Below, piece by piece: positions 1 to 11,340 of a stretch of 64,000 nt of DNA. Origin of the DNA: Otis tarda (Eukaryota; Chordata; Aves; Otidiformes; Otididae); the NCBI GenBank assembly GCA_026413225.1, contig CM048552.1, forward strand, positions 209,325,553 through 209,389,552, written 5' to 3'. The first letter of the stretch is position 1. Each line of letters starts with the position of its first letter. The translations under genes and the position numbers were made by a program. Under the pieces are notes generated by a model that was not told where the DNA came from, did not search any database, and saw only the letters and a program-made list of their open reading frames with translations.

Positions 1-2070
1 TGCACACCCTCTTCCTGCCCCCCCAAATTAACTCCCTGGCACCACCTGTTAGGAGTGAGCAGACTGTAAAATTATTGCATTGGGAACAGATAAAAATGAG
101 TATGATAGTTCTGATGTGGTGTATTTCTCTCACTCCCTCCTGTGCCCATAGGAAAAGAAGACCATATTGGCACAAAATTAAGAGTAAAAACTGTAAATCA
201 AGAGTGCGAGTAATATTTTATTCCTGCAACTTGCACTGTCTTTTCAAAAGGAGCTAGTTAATAACCTGACCTGGTTATTTCGTCACTTGGAGATACTTGC
301 CTCCACCTTGAATTCCTTGGTTGTCTATTCCACTATCTGTATTTTAAAACTCGCCTTCTATTCTGAGGACCTATTTTCTCCTCTGCCACTCTGAGTATAA
401 AGTGTCATTCCTGTACATTACTCGCCTTCCTGAGTTCAAGAACCACGTGATTGCAGAAGTCATAATATTATGAGCATGCATAGATCCACGATTTCATGCC
501 ATGTAACTAAAAGATTTCCTAAAAAGAAACATCCTTACTTCTTGTTCGAACTTCCTTGCTTGTTAAAAATGGATCTGCACTTACAAATCTAGAGTTATAA
601 CCCTACATGCCCAAAACAAAAAAATTAGGTATTTAGGTATGTGCTGCAGAACAAAAGAAAACGAGAGGAAGATATTTGAAGCGAGGTGATACACTGGTTT
701 ACATAGAGAATATCTCATGTTTGCTTGATGGTGGTATTGAAGGGTACTAATCTTACATGTGTTCAACCAACTCAGGATAACTCAGTTCACTTGTACTCCT
801 TCTCATCTTTCTGAAAATGATCACTATCCTACACATCTACTTTCCATTAGAGACGTAGTTCATACACCACCACCAGAAGATAAAACATTGACTGTGACTA
901 ACTTAATGAGCCTAAAGTGCTGAAGAAAGAGGAGGAAAAAAAAGTTTGAAATTTATTATTTTTATTCTCCTGCTTCTTCCTAACAGGATCTGAAAATCAT
1001 GAAAGAACTTAAGTGCATCAAAGAATATCCTTTGAAAATCATGCTTACAGGCAGGAATACAAATTGGATACCAGTCCCTAGGCCACTGGCCTACCTTTGT
1101 GGAAGGGTGGCTTGCATTTAATTTCCCCTGTCTAACAATTCACCTTTATTAATTAGAAATTAACACTTGAAAACAAGCAGGTTTAAGTTTTTAAAGTTAA
1201 AATAAAAAAGAAATCTGAATTGTTCTTATGAAAAAGATGCAAATTAAAAAAGCTTTTGAACTATTAAACTCTTGGTGCTATTTATAACACTAGTGGCATC
1301 ATGACACAGCAATTAAATTATAACCCTTTCGCTAATAGAACATATTTTTGCCTATTTAAAATGGAAGTGAACAAAAAAGAAACTTTAGTTCAGGAAAGTC
1401 TCAACTAACCAGACACGTAGGCAGGCTGTAGTTTGAGGAAAAGGAGAAGATAGACAAATAAATTCTAAGCGTTTGACTGTAATTTGAGTTTAAGTATATT
1501 ATACAAAGCAGTAGATGATCTATCATTAACTTCTAGCTGAAATACGTTTAGGGAGTATTGGGTCATCTATAACCTATTTCAGAAAGTTACCTCATTTTAT
1601 TTAGGCGAGTCTGTCACATAGGAACTAAAACTGTGTTTCCTAGTTTGCGGACTGTAAAACCAAAATTTGATTTTTGTAGCTTAGCCATTTTTGAGGATTA
1701 TAAAAGTTACACAGGTGATTTAAAAATAATTACTACCACTACCATTTTTTTTATATAATTGCTCATTTCCTACTCTATTTAAACATAAAGGAATAGTTTT
1801 AATATCATCCAGTATTTAAGGATAACATGGAAAAGGAATGGGACAAAATCTGTAACCCCTCTGTAAAATCATCATGATTGACCCAGTGATCCAAGCACCA
1901 AACTTGTTTACCCAAAGACAGTAAGTTTGAAAAACATACCATCACTTTGGAATTATTTCAGTAAAATAACCAAGAACAATTGGTTATACTCTAATGTCAA
2001 GTCAGGATGAATATGGGGAAAAATACAGTCCAATCCAACACCTTTGGTAAAAAATTGGGGTGGGATTGCA
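1..2070. other. Unassigned AT-rich DNA
   Basis: I see no coding region, RNA gene or recognisable repeat here. Short open frames on either strand have no splice context or protein-like character. The DNA is AT-rich with ordinary short A and T runs. It lies just downstream of the tentative minus-strand gene end at 2071-3859, so part of it could be that gene's 3' untranslated region, but I found no clear polyadenylation context to mark an end. Confidence 0.5.
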
Positions 2071-3859
2071 TTACACAGCCAGAAAAGAAACTTCTCTGGC
2101 TAACTGCGCCACCTTTTGATTTAAATTTAAAAGAGAAATTAAACGATTGTCCAGTCCCTAGAAGAAAACACTTATTTAAAGATATTCCCATAGACTTAAA
2201 AATGGGTTCAGGAGCTTACTTTATTTAATTCTTACAGGGAAGTGCAGGGCTCCGTACTTCAGTATTGCTCTTATGGTTAAAAGCCATATCAGCTATATAA
2301 ATGGAAAAATACATTCATTCTTGCTGGTTTGTGTTTTTGTAAGAACAGTATGCACATCAAAATCAATAAAGCCGGGCAAACGGCAGAGTAGTGGTTTAGT
2401 AATCCTAGCACTGTTAGCTAAGTATACAATCAACTCTAAAACAAATGCTTCATAATCCGTTTCATTCTCCTATGTAAATCCATACTCGTACAACCCTGGG
2501 AAATAAGAAAGCTTTACTTCTGATTTTTTTTTTTTTCCTAACATTTAAAATGTATCGGCTGTAAGCCCTAATTTATAGCCAACGTATCGCAATTTGCACT
2601 GAAATCTCTAGTCAGACATGAAATTAAACAGCACAGATATTCAAAGGAGTTACAGCATGCATTTAAATACATTAACCACATCCTACCTTGCATCCAAACA
2701 TCAACGATAAAGTGTTGTTGGTGCATGCAACTTTGCAGTGGCAAATCATTGGTGTAAAGCAGTCAGGATTTTTAACAATAGGGCACATTCCTTTAGTGCT
2801 GCAGTAGTGGCAGCCTACTGAAGGCTAAAAACAAGTAGCTAAGGCAGCACATGGAGTGGCAACATATGCTGCTCAACAGCTAGCTTTTCTCTTGCCGGTC
2901 AGAAGCAGCCTGCTCGGATCTCTACCTGTGTCCCATTCAGCCATCCCCTTCTTTGTTGATGAATCAACGATGCAGCATTGAGCACGAATCTCAGGATTTC
3001 CCTTCCTCTGGGAAATTAGTTTTTACATCGGAGGAAAAAAAAAAAAAAAGGAAAAAAAAAAAGAAAAAAAGAAGAGAAATGGAAATGAGGGGGACTAGCA
3101 GGTGTGGCAGTATTAGCATGTAAAAGGATGTAAACGCCTACTCATAACAATCACATAAGATTGTCATGCTAGCTGAAGTGGGCTGAAATTATTCCATCGG
3201 AAGAAAAATACTGCAGCTCCTGATTTGGTAAAAAGCCAGTGAGTTGCTGCAATACATAGTCATTGTGGGGAGAGAAGAGAAAAAAAAAAATTACTTCTCT
3301 AAGAAGCCAGAATCCTCAGCCTTTATCAATATGCATTCCAGTAAGGATTCCCTTCCCAGCGCCTCCCCGAGAAAAAGAATCAAATCAGTCGCAACTCCGG
3401 AGAAGCGATGACCTTTGCTTTCCCCAAAAAAGATGATTCTCAGCATGAAACAAACTGTACTCAAAGCTGAAAATCCCAGATGCTGGGAGTTCGCAATCAG
3501 AGAAATACAAGTAACATTTATCCAATCCTGGCTTGCCACATGGGAGCTTTCTCCAGGCACAAATTTACAAACAGACAGGTTGAAGGATTGCAGGAGACAC
3601 CGAATAAAGAGATGAAGTTACACGGAAGATGCACCAGCATGAAGCTTAAAACGCAACCCTCTTTAAACTCTGCTCTTGAGGCAATGTAACTAATGACTCC
3701 AGCTAGTACTGTTATCCTCTAACCTGCAAACGGCTCGCTGTGTTCCAGAAACGCAATAATTAAAGAAGTTTGGGAGCATAACGCTGGTTTGGATTCAGTT
3801 ACAGCTGCCGCTGTGCCTTCAGTTAAAGCAACACCAGCTGAAAATGCATAATAAAGCAT
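2071..3859 (-). CDS. Tentative 3-exon end of an unrecognised cysteine-rich protein
   Basis: Three minus-strand blocks join in one frame: 3837-3724 (114 nt), 2817-2687 (131 nt) and 2157-2071 (87 nt, ending in TAA). Seen: acceptor ATTTTCAG before 3837, donor CAG|GTTAGA after 3724, acceptor TTAGCCTTCAG before 2817, donor AAG|GTAGGA after 2687 and acceptor TTTTCTTCTAG before 2157. The first two blocks join at phase 1, the last two at phase 0. The middle block has 8 Cys in 43 codons, with runs such as GCHYCSTKG and MICHCK. The last block encodes a short helix-like tail (LNQKVAQLAREV). An in-frame ATG at 3859-3857 would give about 117 residues if the first block is a start exon rather than an internal one; its context is weak and the N-terminus is not a clear signal peptide. 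The Cys spacing only loosely resembles an EGF module, and I recognise no family. The exon chain is inference and may be chance in AT-rich DNA. Confidence 0.25.
3030..3080. repeat. Homopurine A/G tract
   Basis: About 50 nt of almost pure A with scattered G. It lies inside the tentative intron 2818-3723. It could be a simple low-complexity tract or an old poly(A) tail, but no retroposon body was recognised next to it. Confidence 0.7.
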
Positions 3860-6826
3860 TTGGATGAGCAAACCGCTAGCTGTGCTTTTTTAAGAGTATT
3901 ATTTATATCAAAAGTTGGATGAATACATCCTCTAGTTTTAGGTTCGGTCATGGCAGGCACACAAATATGAAATCAAAAGGCTACGACACAGAAAGTCAAG
4001 TGATGTCTTCAACAATTTCACAGCTGATAGCAAGGTAAACCCAGCAGTTTTTTTCAGTGACCTGAACCTGCTTTTTTTTTTTGCGACTCACTAAGCTCTG
4101 CCCATCAAATTAGAAACTCTTTCTGAAGAAATGAGAGCAGCTTGTCTCCCTGGCAATCACAAGTGAGTTCTTAAGGCACAACTGAAACAATTTTCTGTAA
4201 TAAACCCGAACTAGAAATTTGTTACACAACAGAACGGAGAAAATGGCAAATAGAGGTCTCTGCCTGCAGCCAGGTCAAGCAGTACAGAGGGTGAGTGGTA
4301 CAGAATTTTTAAAAAGATCTGCCTGAGGCTGCAGACCGTAATGCAGGAGACCTCTTCTATTAAGATTTTCTATTTATGTAAATAATTATACATGCATGTG
4401 TATTGCAGGTATGTGTATATCTATTTTAAGTAGAATTTCTTCAGTATAACTTACCCACACTTTGCAAACTTCAGAAACATAAAAGAATCATTTCCTTAAA
4501 CAGCTTTGATGCTACTCTTTCTTTTGCACCACACAATAACTTTATTTTTATGAAATTTTTGTGTGTAGCTAAATTTCAGCTTGGTATAACATTTTCTGAT
4601 TACTGTTTCTCACTCTTTATTTTTGAACTTAGAGCTTGCAAGAGCCCAAGCTCAGTAAAATGACAGTAGTTCCTAGATTGAGCTGACAGATAGAGCTGCT
4701 CCACAGTTAGTGGTACAACCCAGTTCCATTTCTGAAGATTTATTTCTTGCAAATAACAGGCCCTTACAACCCAGTGTCCTCAGTTCACTGAGGTCACACT
4801 TTTTTCTTCCCTAACAGCCTGGACACCAACGTTACGTGTCATGGGAGTTCACAACGCAGATGCCAATCAATCAGCTACCAATAATCTAAGTTGGTCTGAC
4901 CTGTTTGTCCAAAGTGACATCGCAGGAGCGCTTCTTTCTGACTTGCTGTGCTAGTTAGCATCTGAAACAGTGACTGAGCCTGTTTAGAAACACACTACGG
5001 TGACAAACAGCAGCCGTAACATTGCTGAATCTTTGATCTGTTTATTCCTAGCTTGCCTGTCTCATTATTAAGCTATATATTATACAGATTTTCTTTCAAG
5101 TACCGTCTCTCGCATAACCAGCACTGGTGTAAATATAGAAAAGTGTAGTTTCCATGACAATACATTCCATAGTTACAGCCAGCAGCCACTATCATTAAAG
5201 CATGAATCACAGTGCTACCTTAAGGTGTGAGCACGCTACATCACTGGCCATAGAAGCGTTAATTTGGGATAGAGGTGGCATGACAATATTTTTTAGGAGA
5301 CACTACTACAAAATGCCAGAAAACGATGCTGTTTAACTGTTTTAGCAGTCCTGATATCCACCTATCTTACACATTCAAGTGATCAGTAACACTCTCAGTC
5401 TGTCCTAATCATTAGCATTTCTAATGTAAGAATACATCACATCTGCACTTTTCAATGTTTTAAACACGATGCCCTGATTTAAAACTGGACTCATAATCAC
5501 ACACATGTGATTTCCGATTAATAGTCGCAGAGGCTAATGAAAATCACCTGCATTTAATTCCAAATTCAGATTTCAAAGAAGGGAAGGAAAATCAACCAGT
5601 TAGTCATTTGGATATTTGGATCTGACTGCATTCAGCTGGCTTGTGCTCTGAAAAGGGAGGACATATCTGTTCATTAAAATTCCCATTTCTTCCCCAGTCC
5701 CTGACACTATTGCAGATTTTCAACCAGAACAAGTTTCACCTGTGATTTCATTTCAGTGTTAAGATTCATCAAACACCAAACATCTGAGTTCTGCGCAAGG
5801 CATGAAATACATCCCTTCACACTTAAACTAATTGTTGCTTTCAAGTGAAAAACAGTTACCTGACGCACAGTCATTTGGGAAAAGATCAGAAAAGGAAGAT
5901 TCATTCCAACGACAGATTGGAATAATAACTCATATTGCAATTGGCCAAGACATTTATTTCAATTAAGTGACAATCACATATAGGAAAGTGCCAAAGGAAA
6001 ACATTTGCTCAGAGATCCTCCCCGATCTTCCCCCCCCCACACCCCACCCCCCATAGCACACATCACAGACACAGAAATAAATTGCTAATTGCTAGGAACG
6101 GCATTTAAATCCATCTTAACTGCAGGAGCAAGGGTTCGTGGAAAATCTGTGTCCACATTTTCGCTCTGTCCGATGGGATACGCAGAAGAACATACATCAT
6201 GGGTGCTACCGTATGAAAAAGAGTGTCCACAGATCTGCTGAGTTTTGTGAGCCTTCCACCTTTCTTTGGACTTGAGTGCACTGATCCAGCCTACTTGCTC
6301 ACGACCGCTGTGCTGCCACAGTGAAGTGCATCTCTTTTGCTGTTAGCAAAAAGGGATACTCGCAGCAAACGGCAGCGTAGTTATTGTCAGAAGCTTTGAG
6401 TAAAATGACCCCGTCAGTGAGTAAAAGTCACCTGCTACTATCTGAGCTTAGTCTTTGCAAAAAATTTCTCTCTCCCTCATCTGCTGGATTTGGGAGGAAC
6501 AAGAACTGTTCCTCCACTTATCATTTCCGTTTGGTCTCTTCAGCTGGTAAAATTTCTCCTGGACTCTACCAGTCTCTCTGGCACTTGGCTTCACTCAGCC
6601 TTTCCAGGTTCTCCGACCATGTCTGCCTTTCACAGTGCACCATTATGTGGAAATAGATGAACTTGGAAGAACTGAGTTGCATTTCTGGAAGTATTATGGT
6701 CCATGTTTGAATGCTATTTCCTCATCTAATGTGCATATACCTCCTCCTGCATTGGTGCTGGTTCAAATAGCAATACTTAATCCTGCACCTGATTCCTCAC
6801 CTCATATCAGAATCGAGAAAACCAAT
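3860..6826. other. Unassigned DNA
   Basis: No gene or classified repeat recognised. A minus-strand frame at 5940-5707 is open over a donor-like CAG|GTAACT, but it has no acceptable acceptor upstream. A C-rich run lies at 6031-6053. Confidence 0.45.
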
Positions 6827-7495
6827 TGTCCTGGTTTTGGCTAGGATGGAGTTAATTTTCCTCTCAGTAGCTGATGTGTTTTGGATTTTGTATGTGAAGA
6901 ATGTTGATAAACACCCTGATGTTGTTAGTTCTTGCTAAAGAGACCAAGGTCACTGTCTGTCTTCCCAGGTTTCTCTAACGTACAGGTACAGGAAGCTGGA
7001 AGATATACAGCCAGAACAGTTGACCCAAACTGGATGAAGAGAGTATTCCATGCCATAAGCATGACACTCAGTACTTAAGTGGGGGGGTGACCCAATGAGC
7101 TCTCTCTTTTTTTTTCCGCTCTCTCTGTTCAGAATAATTCTAGAATCGTTTACAGGGTGTGATGGTTTAGCCAGGGTTTTTTTTTGTTCCGTCATTGCTG
7201 CTCAGGACAGGATGTATCGGTCATCGGGTCATCAGGTGGTGAGAGATTGTGCATCAATTGTTGTTCTTGTTTGGTTGGTTGGTTTGGGTTTTTATTATTA
7301 TTATTTCTATTAGTACTATTATCACTATTATATATACATTAAATGATATTTTCTTTTTCTGTCCTACTGAAGTGTCTTTATCTAAACCCAGGAGTTTTCT
7401 TTTCTTCCAGATTCTCTCCCCCGTCCCCTGGGGAGGGGGAGGGTGATTGAGCAGCTGTGTGGTACTCCATTGCTGACTGTAGCTAAACCATGACA
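6827..7495 (+). mobile_element. Solo LTR of an ERVL-like endogenous retrovirus, 669 bp
   Basis: The element starts TGTCCTGGTTTTGGCT and ends AACCATGACA, the TG...CA form of a retroviral LTR. The start sequence is, from memory, that of a very abundant avian LTR group. A degraded TATA-like site lies near 7070. An ATTAAA polyadenylation signal at 7338-7343 follows a TTA-rich tract, and a G-rich U5-like end follows. Flanking 5 bp are CCAAT (6822-6826) and TCAAT (7496-7500), one mismatch apart, as expected for an ageing 5 bp target duplication, which is the length typical of ERVL. No gag, pol or env sequence is attached, so this is a solo LTR left by recombination. Open frames inside it are not genes. 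Confidence 0.85.
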
Positions 7496-8342
7496 TCAAT
7501 ATAGGTAAAAATAAAAGACCTGGAGAGTCACATAGAATTTTTAGATGTTCACCCTTGAATATATTAGGAAATTTATTTGGGTTTTGTTTGGTGTGTGGTT
7601 TTTTTTTTAATTCTCTGCTGTTTCTGTGGATGAAATGGCTGAAATTTCATACTATGGTATAGATTTGGGTATTTCCCTTTCCCTATTTTAACTACTCAAC
7701 TTCTTTTTCTACTGTTATACCATTAAAAATTCCTCTAACCCTGTACCACATCCATTAGACACCAGAAGATCAAGATGATCTATAGATCCTTGGCCAAGCT
7801 ACATGCACTGTTAAATTTCTTCTAATCTTTTGTTGGAATTCAAAATCATCTTCTCTGTTGCTCTTCTTTGAATTCCCTTTACGCTAATCAAGCCTCCTAA
7901 AAACTAAACCTGTCTCTGACAGTGATTAAAGAGAAGTTGTCTTCTCAAAGAATCATATTAGATGAAAGGAAAAGGGAAAAGTCTTGTTACACCACAGGCA
8001 GCACATACAAAAGGAATCAGAGAATATAAATATAAAATAAACTTGAAAAATCCTCCATCAAAACAGAAATGACTGCACACAACTGTCTCGTGTTCCTTAA
8101 GAACAAAACAGTCTCAAACCTTTAGTCTAAACCAAAGTTTTCACAACTATCTTGTCATTTGGAGGGACTCTACTTAGGGCATTTCAAGGACCTCAGCTAT
8201 GTCTACACTTTCTGTGAGCTGGTCATTTTGAGGAACAGAATGGAGTTGACAAGCCTTTATTTTGCGGATGCTTGTCTGTTGATGAGTATCAGAAGCCTGG
8301 GCACAGTTTGTCTGAAACTCCACCTGCCTTTGGAACAATTAT
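7496..8342. other. Unassigned DNA
   Basis: No gene seen. The stretch about 7690-7920 has the pyrimidine-rich style of very old CR1-like remnants on the minus strand, but too little is left to call it. Confidence 0.4.
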
Positions 8343-8937
8343 CACAGAATCATAGAATCATGGAATAACTTAGGTTGGAAAGGCCTTTTAAAGGTCATCC
8401 AGTCCAACTCGCCCTGCAAGAAGCAGAGACATCTCCAACCAGATCAGGTTTCTCAGAGCCTCATCCAACCTGGCCTTGAATGTTTCCAAGGATGGGGCAT
8501 CTATGACCTCTGCGGGCAGCCTGTTCCAGTGTTTCACCACCCTCATTGTAAAAAAATTCTTCCTTATATCTAGCCTAAATCTACCCTCTTTGAGTTTAAA
8601 ACCATTATCCCTTGTCTTATCGCTATAGGCCCTGCTAAAAAGTCTGTCCTCATCTTTCTTATAAAGCCCCTTTAGGTATTGAAAGGCTGCAATAAGGTCT
8701 CCCTGGAGCCTCCTCTTCGTCAGGCTGAACAACCCCAACTCTCTCAGCCTGTCCTCATAGGAGATGTGCTCCAGCCCTCTGATAATCTTCGTGGCCTCCT
8801 CTGGACTCGCTCCAACAGGTCCATGTCCTTCTGATATTGGGGACTCCAGAGGTGGATGCAGTACTCCAGGTGAGGACTCATGAAAGCAGAGTAGAGGGGC
8901 AGAATGACCTCCCTTGACCTGCTGGCCATGCTTCTTC
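8343..8937 (-). mobile_element. CR1 LINE, 5'-truncated, about 595 bp
   Basis: Read on the minus strand, the element ends in the ATTCTATGATT-type tail (8343-8365) and carries the C-terminal part of the CR1 ORF2 protein. Two frames are visible: 8968-8744, with [11 protein letters not shown] and LLERVQRR, and 8738-8388, with LFSLTKRRLQGDLIAAFQYL and RLDIRKNFFTMRVVKHWNRL. The break between them shows decay. CR1 copies truncate at the 5' end during target-primed reverse transcription, and here similarity stops near 8937. It resembles the copy at 43220-44562, including the same break-causing base loss near 8795. Confidence 0.93.
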
Positions 8938-10629
8938 TAGGCTGCACACTCACATCATTGAAGCGCACCCAGGAAAGACTCTAGAGTTACCAGATATCCT
9001 AAAACTGATGGAGGGGCTGCTATTTTGTGATCTGTCCACATCTCATGCAAAGCTATGTTTGAACCTGCACTAAGGGGTAATATGAGATTGACTTTTCACC
9101 CCCACTCTTAGAAACAGGGATAAGGTGACTTTTTTGTGTCCAAAGGCTCAAGGACTAGCCTAGATCTGTGCCAGTCCTACCATAAGAGGGAGATGAATAG
9201 GGCCACTGGGGTGGAGGTGGGACAGAGAGCCCTGGTGAAATACGTGTAGAGATAGGTTTGCTACTTCTGCAAGATGCCATTGTGACTGCTGGAACCCACC
9301 TCTTCCACTGTCATGAGCAGCTGCTGCTGCATCTCACACAGTGGCTTGTGGCAGCTGGTTTGGCTTTCCTAAAATCTCTGTATATAGACAGGGATGAGTT
9401 GTCTGTTGGCTCCTGCCAACAGCAGACCCTGCTGGTGGAGAGCTGCTTTGCTTCACCTAGAGCTGACAAGGGCATGGACAACTCATGGAGATAGAAAGTT
9501 CTCCTCGAGCACCTTGGGATCACAGCATGGAGGCAGATAGATAGGCAGAGGGCAGCTTGGATGCTCTGGAAAACACCCATGCATCAAGAATTCAGATGTG
9601 GTAGGCAACTTGAAAAGCATTATATGATTCAATCTCTCTCCACCTGAAGATGGAGATAATGCCTTCCAATTAAATGCCCATATCTCTAAGTACACAGTCA
9701 TATAAATAGTGATTTTTAAGTCAATGGGAATACACTCAGAAAAAGTACTCATGCTCACAAGTGTTTACACATTTTAAAGTGATACATTACCAGCATGATT
9801 TTACATTTTTGACTAGTGGAAAACTGTCCAAATTATTTCTGAAAATAATTTTGATCTGTTAAATCATTTACAAAGTCACCAATTGCATATACTTTTTTTT
9901 TTTTTAAGTAACTTCTTTAGCCAGGTATAGATTTAAAAGAAAAATGAGATAGGGGAAAAAAATTTCTCTAATTAAATATCAACGTGAAGGAAAAAACCAA
10001 GCATACTACTGCCAGTCCTCAACAGCTGCAAAACAGTTCTGCTTTTCTGAAGATTCCTGTTTATATATTGTGTTAGAATTTTTAAGATTTTCTGTGACAA
10101 ATTAAACAGAAATAAAGGTCTGGTCCTGCTGACACAGTGAAAACACGCACACAGCACATTTAGAATATATATGACCCACTTTAATGTCATTATGTAGACC
10201 TACTGATGTCTTCAAGTCATTATAGTGTAAATGAGTTTGAAACGATCAGTTCACAGATCAGCCACCACACATTAGAGCTTACCAAGGACTAAGGGCTTCT
10301 GCGTTTACTCAGACTGCTGGGACAGAAGAGGGGTTAGCCTACACTGAATTTTGTGATACTATGCTGTTGCTAGCACCGAACTAGCTAGCTCAGTGAGGTT
10401 AATATCCACGGAAGTTATTGTGCCATACACATTTCTACTATACGCATTAAATAGAGGCGTAAGCCTGGCCACAGTCCTACACATGGTCACCAGTTCTGCA
10501 CACACATCCTTGCTGCTGTGCACAAGTGCGGCTCCCTCAGTAGGAAGCACAATAATTGGCAGTAATTTTCCAGTAATTTTCCTGTCTCCCCTTGAATCCA
10601 TGTAAATGTCTACTTCTATAACACCCTTT
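8938..10629. other. Unassigned DNA
   Basis: No gene or recognisable repeat. The overlapping frames on both strands at 9258-9758 have no splice support and look like chance frames. A T run lies at about 9893-9905. Confidence 0.45.
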
Positions 10630-11340
10630 GGTGAGAAGTTCCTCAGACTTTTCCTATGGTAATCTCTCTTTTTTTGTTTATTTTAAATCTTGCTCCTGGT
10701 ATCTTGATCAGCTGCCTTAAAATGTTGCAATGGAAGAAACAAGGAACAGTCAACTCCCATCCATCCTCTCCATGTCACTCGTGATTTTACAAACAGGTGC
10801 TGCACCCTCTCTAACTGATGTCTTTTCCATAATGAAAAGTTGTAGCCTAATAGATCTCAGTCATTGTTACAAGAACAGCTTTTAAATATTTGAAGATGGT
10901 AATTGTTTATCCCAACTTGTTCTACTTAATGCTTTCAAACTTCATGATAGCTTATACCCTAAAAAATCCTTAATGTCCTTGGTCTTTTCTTCTAAAATCT
11001 CTCCATCCCTCTCAAAGTGTGCATCCGAACCGTGACGTTGCCCAGTAGAATAATTCCTTCCATCTCTTCCTGACAGTAATTCTCTAAATATAGTCCAAGA
11101 TTTTACATTAGCTTTGCAATAGCCTCACATTTTTCACTGACACTCACTCTGGGATTCATTTCTACCTGACCCCATCCTTCTCTGCTGCCTGTCTAATCAA
11201 TACACATTTGGTATTCGTGCAATTGGATATCCCTTCCTACATGCAACATTTTCACATTTGTATTTCATGCTATTGCTTTCAGGCCATTTATTTGTGTTGA
11301 ATTTTACATATGCCATTCCTCCAACAAATTCCAGGGTACT
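10630..11340 (-). mobile_element. Ancient CR1/L3-like LINE remnant
   Basis: The plus strand has the pyrimidine-rich diction of an inverted, heavily mutated CR1-family element. A segment at about 11100-11200 parallels the usual 'ccaagat-acattagc-ttgc...tcaca-tt' and 'tgaccc-atccttctctgc-gctgcct' order of CR1 elements. A later part (11270-11320) parallels the 'ttgaatttacatatgccatt' region. No tail and no long open frame survive. Assigned from memory of the general CR1/L3 pattern, so the boundaries are approximate. Confidence 0.5.

Noticed and set aside
5707-5940. Minus-strand frame with a donor-like CAG|GTAACT
   Set aside because: An in-frame stop lies just upstream and no acceptor with a pyrimidine tract is available in the short space between, so it cannot be an internal exon as read.
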